This document shows positions 44,869 to 54,147 of a DNA stretch of 64,000 bases, one piece after another. The first letter of the stretch is position 1; every line of letters starts with the position of its first letter. The notes beneath the pieces are model-generated. The model did no database searches, was not told where the DNA came from, and saw only the letters and a program-made list of their open reading frames with translations. Made by a program: the position numbers and the translations under genes. Source of the DNA: Oscillatoriaceae cyanobacterium Prado104 (GTDB lineage: Bacteria > Cyanobacteriota > Cyanobacteriia > Cyanobacteriales > Microcoleaceae); assembly GCA_025454405.1 (NCBI GenBank), contig JALOON010000056.1, positions 1-64,000 on the forward strand, written 5' to 3'.

Positions 44869-45717
44869 TTAACTGCATCCTACTGCCTGGTGAATTTTCT
44901 CCAACAGGGGATCTATATAATTCGGCCAGCCGATCGCGATCGGCTGAAAATGGGCCAGGGTTTCGGGATTTAAGGCATCGGGCGTCCATCTCAGGGGTTG
45001 ACCTTGCAAGTCGCAGCAGACCAATCCGGCTGCTTTTGCTAGGGCCAAAGGGCCGGCCGTATCCCAGACTTTGACTCTGCCGTTGAGGTACAGGTACAAG
45101 CCGGCTCGACCGGCGATGACTTCGATCACTTTTAAGCCGAAGCTGCCGAGGGAATAAAACTCAGCGCCCGGTATGCTTTGGGCGATCGCCCGACCGTAGT
45201 TTTTTTGGTCCTTATCTCCGAGTACAATTTTACAGTTGTTGGAGGTTGGGGCTGGCGGTTGCTGAATGGCGATCGGCTGCGGGTCTCCGCCTCCAAGGGT
45301 TTGGAACAATCCCCAATCTTTGCCCCCGAAGTACATTTGCTCGAAGGCTGGGGCGTAGATCCAGCCCGCGATCGGTTCTTTGTCTTGCAACAGACCGACC
45401 ATCGTAGCGTAGTGGAGTTTTCCCTGCATAAATTCTTCGGTGCCGTCGAGGGGGTCGATGCACCACAGGCTGCGGTAATCGGCGTTGTAGGCATCTCTGG
45501 AGGGAGCGTTTTCTTCTGTGATGATGCCATCTTCCGGAAACAGAGTACAGAATACTGTCGATAGCCTTTCGTCTAGGTATCGATCGATGCTCGTCACGTA
45601 ATCGCCCGGTCCCTTTTCGGAAATTTCAAAGGGTCGGGCTGCGAGTTGGAGAGCTTGCCGGCCGCACTCGTGCAGCGTGGAGCGAATTTTTTGGTCTCGA
45701 TCGGGAGAAATGTACAT
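44869..45717 (-). CDS. Inositol monophosphatase-family / 3'(2'),5'-bisphosphate nucleotidase (CysQ-like)
   Basis: This 282-residue Mg-dependent phosphatase has the family's metal-binding signatures: EDGIITEENAP (first acidic pair), WCIDPLDGTEEF (motif A, D-P-L-D-G-T) and VWDTAGPLALAKAAG (motif B). CysQ-type enzymes remove the toxic PAP left from sulfate assimilation; other family members act on inositol phosphates or fructose-1,6-bisphosphate, and the sequence alone does not separate these with certainty. It is a cytoplasmic protein of normal length on the same strand as the Crp-type regulator, with a 170-base gap. Confidence 0.88.
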   Translation of the reverse strand: MYISPDRDQKIRSTLHECGRQALQLAARPFEISEKGPGDYVTSIDRYLDERLSTVFCTLFPEDGIITEENAPSRDAYNADYRSLWCIDPLDGTEEFMQGKLHYATMVGLLQDKEPIAGWIYAPAFEQMYFGGKDWGLFQTLGGGDPQPIAIQQPPAPTSNNCKIVLGDKDQKNYGRAIAQSIPGAEFYSLGSFGLKVIEVIAGRAGLYLYLNGRVKVWDTAGPLALAKAAGLVCCDLQGQPLRWTPDALNPETLAHFQPIAIGWPNYIDPLLEKIHQAVGCS

Positions 45718-46085
45718 AAAGCTAATAATAGGCGAACCAATATTTTTGTGTTAGTAAATTCTGGGCACAGCCTTGTTGGATTGAATGAGAGATGTTGTAG
45801 AACCCATTTTAGATCTAAGAGACCAGCATCTTAATCATTAGCCTAAATCATTAGCCTAATCCAACAAAGATCCAGGCATGGCAGTTGCACGATCCAAAGT
45901 TCTCTCGAAGTCAAGAGTGAGGATTTTACATCTTGCTATCCCAGCATTCGATAACAGAAAAAAATCCCAATCTCATCTTAATTTTGCGGTAAAACTGCTG
46001 GAACACACCAAATAAAAATACCCCTCTAGAATACCGAACCAGAGGTTTTTGGCATACAACTTGGAAGACAACACAGGAGAATACT
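45718..46085. other. Divergent intergenic region
   Basis: A 370-base AT-rich region between the CysQ-like gene and the glycosyltransferase. The direct repeat ATTAGCCTAA occurs twice near 45838-45858. No gene or RNA can be supported. Confidence 0.4.
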
Positions 46086-47138
46086 TTGACGTACTATTTA
46101 GCATTGGGGCGCAAAATAGATTTAGACGGCATCCATCGCAAGGCTTGCATGGGTAAAAGCCCCCGCCACGTCCTGCGCGCCATCAGAGACCGTTTGCAGG
46201 CCCAAGTACGCGCTCCAGAGGGGGAGACAATACTGTGGACTGACAACCAGCGATCGCAAATTTCGAGCTGGCCGCAGCATTGGGCCCTCGCCCGCAAATT
46301 GTCGGAACAAGTCAGCAGCAAAGATGTCATATTCTGTTCTGGAGAAGACATTGGCATTCCCGTAGCAGCAATGTGCGGAGCCTTGCGCGATCGCCCGAAA
46401 ATAGTTGTATATTTCCACAATATCGATCGGCTGCGAGGCCGCCTCGCTCTGAAACTGTTCGGTTTAGCAAACAAAATCGATTTGTTCGTAGCCTGTTCGA
46501 GTCCTCAAATTAATTTTTTGTCGAGTTATTTAAATCTTTCCGAATCCAAGATTTTATTGCTTTTAGAACAGACAGACACGCTATTTTTTACCCCAGGTCC
46601 TGCTTCGCCCGACAAACAACGAAAAACTATTGTTAGTGTCGGACTGGAACAGCGGGATTACGGACTCCTAGCTGCAGCAACAGCAGATTTAGACGTAGAT
46701 GTAAAAATTAGCGGTTTTTCCAAAGATGCCAAAGCATTAGCGCAAGCTTTTCCCGAAACTATGCCGGCAAATATGTCGCGCCAATTCTATGAATGGTCGG
46801 ATTTAGTGCAGCTTTACCGCGATGCAGACGCAGTAGCAGTTTGTTTGGTAGAGAATAAATATGCTGCCGGAGTCCAGAGTGTATTAGAAGCGCTGGCTTG
46901 CCAAAGACCCGTCGCAATTACTCGCACTCAGGGCATGGTAGATTATTTAGTACAGCCAGATATTGCCAAAATAGTAAATGTAGGAGATCGTGCTGGTTTG
47001 CGCGAGGCGATCGTCCATTTGTTAAACAACCCTCAAGAAGCAGAATATCGAGCCCAGAAAGGCTATGAAATGGTCATGAAGTATCACAACAGCGAAGGTT
47101 ATGTAGATGTTTTGGTCGATCGATTGCGATCGCTTTAA
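46086..47138 (+). CDS. GT4-type glycosyltransferase
   Basis: This 350-residue protein resembles GT-B-fold glycosyltransferases of family 4 in its C-terminal half: ATADLDVDVKISGFS, the AGVQSVLEALACQRPVAITRT segment with the E-x7-type nucleotide-sugar motif, and EAIVHLLNNPQEAEYRAQKG. No signal peptide or membrane segment is seen. The start is TTG: AGGAG at about 46076 is at ideal distance and no ATG is close. It is apparently a single-gene unit because a strong terminator follows. The sugar and acceptor are unknown; envelope or exopolysaccharide synthesis is likely. Confidence 0.88.
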   Translation: MTYYLALGRKIDLDGIHRKACMGKSPRHVLRAIRDRLQAQVRAPEGETILWTDNQRSQISSWPQHWALARKLSEQVSSKDVIFCSGEDIGIPVAAMCGALRDRPKIVVYFHNIDRLRGRLALKLFGLANKIDLFVACSSPQINFLSSYLNLSESKILLLLEQTDTLFFTPGPASPDKQRKTIVSVGLEQRDYGLLAAATADLDVDVKISGFSKDAKALAQAFPETMPANMSRQFYEWSDLVQLYRDADAVAVCLVENKYAAGVQSVLEALACQRPVAITRTQGMVDYLVQPDIAKIVNVGDRAGLREAIVHLLNNPQEAEYRAQKGYEMVMKYHNSEGYVDVLVDRLRSL

Positions 47139-47169
47139 GCAAGCATTTGCACTTCAGAAATCTGGTAGA

Positions 47170-47234
47170 TACCTCCACGGTGCGCGCTCCACGTGACACT
47201 TGCGAAGGACATCGTGGAGGTAATTATTTTTTTT
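47170..47234 (+). terminator. Strong intrinsic terminator after the glycosyltransferase
   Basis: TACCTCCACG (47170-47179) and CGTGGAGGTA (47213-47222) form a perfect 10-bp stem around a 33-nt loop that contains a second small stem, followed by eight Ts (47227-47234). It lies 32 bases after the stop codon. Confidence 0.85.
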
Positions 47235-47748
47235 ACAAGCAATTTCAACTATAAATAAATTACGAGCATAGCTGGCAGTAACTGACATTTTGTCACAGCC
47301 ATAATTGCCGATTTGCGTCGAATACTATGCCAAAAAATAAACAAATTTTAATCTTTACTCAGTTTACGAGGGTAAATAGCATTAGTTAAGATAAGTCTAT
47401 TGTTTGCGCCATCACCTACTCCATTAGTTGGGTAAAAAGCTTCTCTCATCGAGGGTTTGATACCAAAAGTCGCAAAATTTAGAAATATATTTTCAGCATT
47501 TTAGGTCAAAAATTATGGCTTTCCTGAGGCGGGATACCCGATCGCTGGCAGGTCTCAATGTGCTGGAAATAGAGCACAATCCGCAGCTAGCTGGGGCAAT
47601 TAGCTAGCAGGGATGGCGTCAATTGGGGGTGTTTTGCAGGCGAAGCCCGATTTGCTTAACCGCGAATTGATGGTAATTAGTCAGTGGGTTCCCACCAACC
47701 AAATTAGTTCAGACATATCGATCGACTTTTGATAAAGTCGTTACGCAA
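47235..47748. other. Gene-free stretch before the PEP-CTERM-like gene
   Basis: About 510 bases. A 30-codon frame at about 47515-47607 lacks support. GC-rich DNA at 47520-47700 with CAGCTAGCTGGGG-type palindromes contrasts with the AT-rich part before it; it could be a structured leader, but I recognise no RNA family. Confidence 0.4.
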
Positions 47749-48369
47749 ATGAAAAACATCTGTCAAAAAGTTGCCGTCGCTGCCGCAACTACTGCGCTCT
47801 GTTTTGCAGCCCTTGACGCACTTCCTGCCGAAGCTGCTTCCTTCGCACTCGGTTCTCCCAACAGCAAACTATTTATTCAATTTTCTGGTAATGTAAGTTT
47901 CGATGGGGTAAATCAAGCGTCTGTGGGACTTGACAATCTTGATTCGTTCCAAGCCAGATTTCGCTACGTTCTTTCACCAGATTCCTATGAAGAAGGAACC
48001 TGGAGCAAGCAGGATCTTTTAAACTTTAGTTTTTTTTACAACCCGCTGAAAATCGATCGACCCCACCCTTCAGATCCCGATTTATCAGCCTTAAGATTTG
48101 AAGCAAGAAACTCAAGAGGCGCAACTTTGTCAATGATGCCAGAAAGTAAAGGCTTCACGATGGCCTATCTTCCCATAGAATGTCCGCCGTTTGCGCCACC
48201 TGGGATTGAGTGCGGTTACTCCGATATGTTTCGCGTCGGCAGAGGGGCGGTTTACCGCGTAGCTGACGACTCGGCACCCGTACCGATACCGGAGGGGACT
48301 GTAATTCCCGGCTTAGCTTTGGGAATTGGATGGTTGATTCAAAAACGCCAGCGTCTTGCTCCAAAGTAA
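47749..48369 (+). CDS. Exported protein with PEP-CTERM-like tail
   Basis: This 206-residue protein has a clear signal peptide (MKNICQKVAVAAATTALCFA through AEAAS, about residues 1-31). Its C-terminus reads VPIPEGTVIPGLALGIGWL followed by basic QKRQR, the layout of a PEP-CTERM sorting signal (Pro-Glu-x, hydrophobic helix, basic tail) but with Gly instead of the second Pro. PEP-CTERM proteins are processed by exosortase and attached to the surface. The mature part is unknown; it has two cysteines in ECPPFAPPGIEC. It stands alone. Confidence 0.75.
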   Translation: MKNICQKVAVAAATTALCFAALDALPAEAASFALGSPNSKLFIQFSGNVSFDGVNQASVGLDNLDSFQARFRYVLSPDSYEEGTWSKQDLLNFSFFYNPLKIDRPHPSDPDLSALRFEARNSRGATLSMMPESKGFTMAYLPIECPPFAPPGIECGYSDMFRVGRGAVYRVADDSAPVPIPEGTVIPGLALGIGWLIQKRQRLAPK

Positions 48370-48471
48370 ACTTACTGCCGAAAGAAGTAGTTCTGCTTCG
48401 AGCCCGTTCCCAATTCTGCAATTTCCAGTTAAAATCGTTGCGGTGCACGGAAAACGATCGCGACGGATATC

Positions 48472-50151
48472 ATGCTCACAAAAGCTGCACCCAAACCCCT
48501 GCGCTGGCAACGTTCTCAATATTCGCCGCTCGCCAGACAGATAGATGTTTTTGCAGCGGCGGGCAAATTTCTGTTTTACTTGTGGTGGGACGGGCTGTGG
48601 CAAAATCATTCGCCTCATACTAGAAGGCTGCGCGCTCACTGGTTGGTCAATACTTTATTGGATTTGGGCCCGACTTTTATTAAAATCGGACAGTCTCTCT
48701 CGACTCGCGCGGATTTGCTGCCGCTGGAATATATCAAGGAGTTGGGACAGTTGCAGGATCGGGTTCCTGAATTCAGTTCCGAAGAGGCGATCGCCCTGAT
48801 AGAATCCGAGTTGGGCAAGGATATTTATGCTTTGTACCGCGATTTTGACCCGTTTCCAATCGCGGCTGCCAGTCTGGGACAGGTTCACAAAGCACGGCTG
48901 CACACTGGGGAAGATGTAATTGTTAAAGTGCAGCGCCCCGGATTGCAAAGGTTATTCGATTTGGACGTGAAGGCGGTTCACCAAGTGATGCGATTGTGCG
49001 ATCGCTATTTCCCTGGGACGCGCAAGTATGACTTGGAAGCTATTTATCGCGAGTTTTTTAAGATTTTATTTCAAGAAATCGACTACGTGCAAGAAGGGAA
49101 AAATGCCGATCGCTTTTCTCGCAATTTTCAAGGACACCATCAGATTATTGTACCAAAAGTATACTGGCAGTACACGACTAAAAAGGTTTTAACTGTCGAA
49201 TACCTTCCCGGCATCAAAGTGGACGATCGCATCAGTTTGGAGGCGATCGGAGTCGATATTCCGAAACTCAACCAACTAGGAATTACCTGTTATTTGAAAC
49301 AATTGTTAATTGACGGATTTTTTCAGGCTGACCCGCATCCGGGAAATTTGGCTGTTACCGAAGATGGCAGCTTGATTTTTTACGATTTTGGGATGATGGC
49401 AGAGGTTAAGTCTCTGGATAAAGACCAAATGGTGAAGACTTTTTTTGCCGTGCTCAGAAAGGATACGGATGCAGTAATCGAGACTTTAATTTCGATCGGC
49501 TTGGTGGAACGAATGCCGGATCTGATGCCGGTGCGCAGGCTGATTGCTTTTCTGTTAGATAAGTTTATTGACAAGCCGATCGACTTTCAAGCTTTAAATG
49601 AAATTAAGAACGAACTTTACATCATGTTCGAGCAGCAGCCGTTTCGATTGCCCGCGCAAATGATGTTTATTGTGAAATCTCTGACAACTCTCGACGGCAT
49701 TGCGAGAACTCTCGACCCGCACTATAATTTCTTAGCATCAGCCAAGCCGTTTGTCAAGAGTTTGGTTGTTACGAAAGGGCGCAAAAATGCGGTGGGAGAA
49801 CTGGCAAGGCAAGCACGAAAATTTCTGCAATACCAGTTACAGCAACCGAGCAAAGCAGAAGTCGCTCTCAAACGTTTGGAGAAGCGAATTGAAGATGGGG
49901 AATTGCAAATTAGGGTGCGAAATATCGAGAGCGATCGAGCGTTAAAACGCATTCATTTAGCTCTAAAAACTTTGATTTATGCCTGCATCACGGGTTTGGT
50001 GTTGGTGTCGGGTGCGATACTGTCGATTGGAGGTTATAAAACAGGGGCGATCGCGGTTTTTGTGCTGTCGGGATTGGGAGGCTTATTTGTATTGCGTTCT
50101 TTGTTAGATTTGTTAGTGAGAGAAAGGCTCGATCGGATGATTGAGAAATAA
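48472..50151 (+). CDS. ABC1/UbiB family atypical kinase
   Basis: This 559-residue protein belongs to the UbiB/ADCK (ABC1) atypical kinase family, linked to prenyl-quinone synthesis (here plastoquinone or tocopherol) and membrane lipids. Diagnostic motifs are present: KIGQSLSTRADLLP (KxGQ), AAASLGQVHKARL (Ala-rich nucleotide loop), VIVKVQRPG (catalytic Lys), QADPHPGNLAV (catalytic loop) and YDFGMMAEV (metal-binding DFG). Two hydrophobic helices at the C-terminus (about 500-550) anchor it in the membrane. The start is the ATG at 48472; no strong ribosome site is seen. Confidence 0.94.
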   Translation: MLTKAAPKPLRWQRSQYSPLARQIDVFAAAGKFLFYLWWDGLWQNHSPHTRRLRAHWLVNTLLDLGPTFIKIGQSLSTRADLLPLEYIKELGQLQDRVPEFSSEEAIALIESELGKDIYALYRDFDPFPIAAASLGQVHKARLHTGEDVIVKVQRPGLQRLFDLDVKAVHQVMRLCDRYFPGTRKYDLEAIYREFFKILFQEIDYVQEGKNADRFSRNFQGHHQIIVPKVYWQYTTKKVLTVEYLPGIKVDDRISLEAIGVDIPKLNQLGITCYLKQLLIDGFFQADPHPGNLAVTEDGSLIFYDFGMMAEVKSLDKDQMVKTFFAVLRKDTDAVIETLISIGLVERMPDLMPVRRLIAFLLDKFIDKPIDFQALNEIKNELYIMFEQQPFRLPAQMMFIVKSLTTLDGIARTLDPHYNFLASAKPFVKSLVVTKGRKNAVGELARQARKFLQYQLQQPSKAEVALKRLEKRIEDGELQIRVRNIESDRALKRIHLALKTLIYACITGLVLVSGAILSIGGYKTGAIAVFVLSGLGGLFVLRSLLDLLVRERLDRMIEK

Positions 50152-50171
50152 GGGCAGTCGAGCGCCCTTTT
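50150..50171 (+). terminator. Weak intrinsic terminator overlapping the ABC1 stop codon
   Basis: AAGGGC (50150-50155) and GCCCTT (50164-50169) pair around an 8-nt loop and run into TTTCCCC. The stem begins inside the stop codon TAA. Confidence 0.5.
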
Positions 50172-50462
50172 CCCCAAATTCGATCGCCCCCCTTCAAATC
50201 CATCGAATTACTCGTAGGGACTCTCGCATTTGGGCGACAATATATTAATCTCAACCAACAATCTCCCGTCCAAATGCTTCACCCTCCCCCACGCAAGGCA
50301 ATAACCACCAGAAATTTTGGATGTGCAAAATATTCGTGAATATCGTGTATCAAGATTGCGCGTGAGGCTGGGCGAAGCATTCGGATACAATATGGTTGGC
50401 GGTATATCAAAAATTGTCGTCCGAATGCTTCTCCCCTACAAATTTATAATGACTGATGACTA
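50172..50462. repeat. GAAGCATT-type inverted repeats
   Basis: CCAAATGCTTCACCC (near 50270), GGGCGAAGCATTCGG (near 50370) and CCGAATGCTTCTCCC (near 50420) form pairs of inverted repeats; GTGAGGCTGGGCGAAGCA also occurs near 63174. TAATGACT-type short repeats run into the start of the next gene. No gene is visible. Confidence 0.6.
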
Positions 50463-51446
50463 ATGACTATGAATTTACAAAATTTATTCCGTGCTTTTAT
50501 TTGCTTCTTACTCTCGATCTCCCTCGCAACTTGCAATATCATATCCCCCGCCAAAATAGAAAAACCTCCGCTGAAAGTTACCTACAATCCCTGGCCGGGA
50601 TTCTTGCCTTTAGTCATTGCTAAAGAAAAAGGCTTTTTTGCCAAAGAAGGAGTAAAGGTCGAGATTTCCTATTTAGAAGACACTCAATTGCAAATGGCAG
50701 ATATGGGTGCCGGTAAATACGATGGAGCCACCTTAGCTTTAGGCAGTATTGTTATCATCAGCAGCAAAAATCCCGACGTGCAGATTATCTTCGCCAGCGA
50801 CGAATCTGCTGGGGCTGATGCTGTAGTTGCCTCGCCCTCTATTAGTAAAGTAGCAGATTTAAAAGGCAAAGCATTAGGAACTGGGATTGGCGGATTTGGC
50901 GAATTGTTTGCTGTCAAAATGTTAGAAACTGCTAACCTAACTTCTGAAGATGTCAATCTTGTCAATATGGATGGAGAGCAAGTGCCGGGGCGGTTAAAAA
51001 AAGGTGACATTCAAGCAGGACAAACCTGGGAACCCTACGTTTCTGGTGCCGTAAAATCTGGCGCGCGAGTGCTGTTTTCCAGCGCCCAAACACCGGGGTT
51101 GATTCCCGATGTCGTTGCATTCCAAAGCTCGGTACTGCGCGATCGCCCCGAGGATATTAAAGCATTTGTCCGGGCTTGGTTTCAAGCAGCAGATTACTGG
51201 AAGGCTCATCCTGCTGAAGGAAATGCTATTATTGCTAAATTGCTGAATGTAGGAGCGGATACCATTTCTTTGGAGGGGATAAATTTATTTAGTTTGAGCG
51301 ATAATTTGAAAGCATTTACTCCCGGCACTGACACCAAGTCGATTTACTATACTGCTCGATTGTACGCCGATTTTTTTGTCCGCAGTGGAGGTGTAACTCG
51401 CCCGCCAGATATCGATCGATTGCTCGATCCGTCTTTTCTTAAATAA
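50463..51446 (+). CDS. NMT1/THI5-like substrate-binding lipoprotein
   Basis: This 327-residue periplasmic binding protein (SsuA/NMT1/THI5 type) has a signal with a lipobox (SLATCN, Cys near 23), then KVTYNPWPGFLPLVIAKEKG, the MGAGKYDGATLALGSI segment, and DLKGKALGTGIGGFG, features of nitrate/sulfonate/thiamine-precursor binding proteins. No permease or ATPase gene is near. Instead, a Cache-type adenylate cyclase gene starts 110 bases downstream on the same strand, which suggests that it delivers a ligand to that sensor. The ligand is unknown. A second ATG at 50469 is an equally good start. Confidence 0.9.
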   Translation: MTMNLQNLFRAFICFLLSISLATCNIISPAKIEKPPLKVTYNPWPGFLPLVIAKEKGFFAKEGVKVEISYLEDTQLQMADMGAGKYDGATLALGSIVIISSKNPDVQIIFASDESAGADAVVASPSISKVADLKGKALGTGIGGFGELFAVKMLETANLTSEDVNLVNMDGEQVPGRLKKGDIQAGQTWEPYVSGAVKSGARVLFSSAQTPGLIPDVVAFQSSVLRDRPEDIKAFVRAWFQAADYWKAHPAEGNAIIAKLLNVGADTISLEGINLFSLSDNLKAFTPGTDTKSIYYTARLYADFFVRSGGVTRPPDIDRLLDPSFLK

Positions 51447-51556
51447 TCCCGATCGTTGGCAGCGAATAACTACTTTTTGCGATAGCAAACAGCAGAATTT
51501 ATCGATAGAGCAAAAACCTAATTTTTTCCTTAGGATGACAGCTTATATTTTTCAGG

Positions 51557-54091
51557 ATGCCACTACCCAAACTCTATACTATACGTAAAAAATTAATCGT
51601 CTCTTTTTTGATAGTGGCGCTGATTCCGCTGATGTTGCTGGCGGCGATCGACAGATACAATATCCAACAAATTTTAACCAAAAATGCCCAACAATCTCTG
51701 CTAGCTGTAGCCTCCCAAACAGCTTTGAGTATCGACACATTTCTGACTTTTAATCTCAATAATGTCCGGGTTGAAGGTATTTTGCCGGGATTGGCGAAAT
51801 ACTTGAATTTGCCCCCAAAAATTAGGGATAAAAGTGCCGAACAAAAAATTGCTAGAGATACTTTGCGGAGTCTGAGCCGCCGAGATACTGTAAATATTTT
51901 TTCCTATGCACTGTTAGATCCCAAAGGGCAAAATGTTTTAGACACTTACACCCGGGATATCGGTAAAGATGAATCGAACCGCGATTACTTTCAACAGCCT
52001 TTAAAAACTGGCTTGCCCTATGTTTCTAGCTTGAAGATATCCTCAAAATCTCCCGGTTTGATTAAAATCTATTTTAGCAGTCCCGTTCGCAACAACAAAG
52101 GAGTTGTCGTCGGCATTTTGCGATTCTGTTACAATGCTACTGCTTTGGAGCGCGCGATCGTCCAACAAACTGGTTTAGCTGGCCCGGAATCTTTTGCTAT
52201 TTTATTAGACGAACATTACATCCGCTTGGCCCACGGAACATTACCAGAATTAAATTTTAAATCTGTAGTTCCGATCGACCCGCTTTTAGTAAAAAAATTG
52301 CAAGCCGAGGAACGCTTGCCGAAGTTGTCAATTGACGAATTATCAACTAATTTACCAGAACTAAAACAGGCTGTAGATAATGTTAGGGTGCGACCTTTTG
52401 CGATGCTGCGATTGATAGGAACCGAAGATAAATTGAGTGCAGTAGCGATCGCGCCCGTACAAAATCAGCCTTGGTACGTGCTGTTCGTGCAGCCGCAATC
52501 TGCATTTCTCGCCCCTATAGAAGCCCAAACCCGCACCACACTTTTGCTTTCTTTAGTTATTGCTAGCGTCGTTACTTTAGTAGCCCTATTGCTAGTGCAA
52601 AGTTTAACTAAACCAATTATTAATTTAACTAAAAGAGTAGCCCAATTTAAATCTGGAAATTTGAGTTGTCGGGTTCCTATTGAATCGAGGGATGAAGTGG
52701 GAAATTTAGCAGATACTTTCAATAAAATGATTGAAAGATTGCAAAACTATACAGAAAGTTTGGAACAGAAAAATGCAGCTTTATTGTCGGCAGAAGCGCA
52801 GTTGCGCGATAGCGAAAGCAGGCTGTCGAAATTATTAGAGGCAATGCCCGTTGGCGTATTTGTAACTGACGGTCAAGGTCAACCTTACTACGTCAACCGC
52901 ATCGGCCAGCAATTGCTTGGAAAAGGAGTTGTACCAGCAGATACTATTGAAAAATTAGTGGCAGTTTATCAAATTTATATAGCAGGAACAGAGCAAAATT
53001 ATAACTTGGAAACTTTTACTATTCCGAAACTTTTGAGAGGGGAAACTGCCAATGCTGATAATATTGAAATTCGCCGTTCCGACAAAATTATTCCCCTAGA
53101 AGCTTGGGGAACGCCGATTTTTGACGATCGCGGTAAAGTTGCTTATACAATTATTGCATTTCAAGATATTTCGGAACGCCGCGCAATTGAAGCCGATCGC
53201 GAAAAGTTTACTGAAGAATTATCGCAACTCAACCGCCATTTGCAACAAGCGTTAGAGGCTCAATTACAGCTAACAAACGCTTACGGCAGGTTTGTACCGC
53301 ATCAATTTTTGGATTTGCTGGGATATGAAAGTATTGTCGATGTTAAATTGGGCGATCGAGTACAGAAAACCATGTCGGTATTGTTTGCTGATATTCGCGA
53401 TTTCACCTCGCTTTCGGAAAGGATGACGCCTCACGAAAATTTTAAATTTATCAATTATTATTTAATGCGAACCGAGCCTTGTATTACTGCGAATAATGGA
53501 TTTATTGACAAATATATTGGCGATGGAATTATGGCTTTATTCGGTGGCGTTGCTGACGATGCTGTTACAGCGGGAATCACCATGCTGGAGACTCTTGCTG
53601 CCTACAATTTAACTCGGAAAGACCGAGGTTATGACCCGATCGAAATTGGTATCGGCATCAATACGGGTACTTTAATGCTGGGTACTGTAGGCGGCGAAAA
53701 TCGGATGGATGGAACTGCGATCGGGGATGCTGTAAATTTAGCATCTCGCTTGGAAGGATTGACGAAAAATTACGGCGTACCGCTGTTAATCAGCCACCAT
53801 ACTTTTTCATCCCTGACATTTCCTGACAATTATCAAATTCGCCCGATCGATCGAGTTAAAGTTAAGGGAAAATCCGAGTTAGTGACAGTTTATGAAGTAT
53901 TCGATGCCGATCCAGTGGAAATTCGATCGGCTAAATCAGCGACGAAAACAGTTTTTGAAAATGCCTGGATGCTTTACCGAGATGGAGATTTCTGCACAGC
54001 AGCAGGGCTGTTTGAGGATTGTCTGTGCCGAAATCCTGCTGATAAAGTAGCTGCAATTTATCTCGATCGATGTCAGAAACAATTGTCGTAA
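51557..54091 (+). CDS. Transmembrane adenylate cyclase with Cache, HAMP and PAS domains
   Basis: This 844-residue class III cyclase has a first membrane helix (about 12-32), a periplasmic double-Cache-like sensor (about 35-320), a second helix (about 323-345), HAMP (about 345-395), a coiled linker, PAS (about 425-550) and the catalytic domain (about 590-790). Metal ligands lie in FADIRDFTSLSERM and YIGDGIMALFGG. The base-recognition residues are Lys (DKYIGD) and Thr (MDGTAIGDAVNLASR), the Lys/Thr pair known for cyanobacterial adenylate rather than guanylate cyclases; the Asn and Arg of NLASR are present. The last 60 residues resemble a TPR-like helix pair. It probably forms an operon with the binding-protein gene upstream. 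Confidence 0.94.
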   Translation: MPLPKLYTIRKKLIVSFLIVALIPLMLLAAIDRYNIQQILTKNAQQSLLAVASQTALSIDTFLTFNLNNVRVEGILPGLAKYLNLPPKIRDKSAEQKIARDTLRSLSRRDTVNIFSYALLDPKGQNVLDTYTRDIGKDESNRDYFQQPLKTGLPYVSSLKISSKSPGLIKIYFSSPVRNNKGVVVGILRFCYNATALERAIVQQTGLAGPESFAILLDEHYIRLAHGTLPELNFKSVVPIDPLLVKKLQAEERLPKLSIDELSTNLPELKQAVDNVRVRPFAMLRLIGTEDKLSAVAIAPVQNQPWYVLFVQPQSAFLAPIEAQTRTTLLLSLVIASVVTLVALLLVQSLTKPIINLTKRVAQFKSGNLSCRVPIESRDEVGNLADTFNKMIERLQNYTESLEQKNAALLSAEAQLRDSESRLSKLLEAMPVGVFVTDGQGQPYYVNRIGQQLLGKGVVPADTIEKLVAVYQIYIAGTEQNYNLETFTIPKLLRGETANADNIEIRRSDKIIPLEAWGTPIFDDRGKVAYTIIAFQDISERRAIEADREKFTEELSQLNRHLQQALEAQLQLTNAYGRFVPHQFLDLLGYESIVDVKLGDRVQKTMSVLFADIRDFTSLSERMTPHENFKFINYYLMRTEPCITANNGFIDKYIGDGIMALFGGVADDAVTAGITMLETLAAYNLTRKDRGYDPIEIGIGINTGTLMLGTVGGENRMDGTAIGDAVNLASRLEGLTKNYGVPLLISHHTFSSLTFPDNYQIRPIDRVKVKGKSELVTVYEVFDADPVEIRSAKSATKTVFENAWMLYRDGDFCTAAGLFEDCLCRNPADKVAAIYLDRCQKQLS

Positions 54092-54147
54092 ATACTGCGC
54101 GCGATCGAGCTGCTGCTGGACTTATACCAAATTCGAGTTTACCCCTA

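Noticed and set aside
47500-47700. Possible riboswitch upstream of the PEP-CTERM-like gene
   Set aside because: GC-rich with small palindromes, but no conserved core of any class I know could be recognised.
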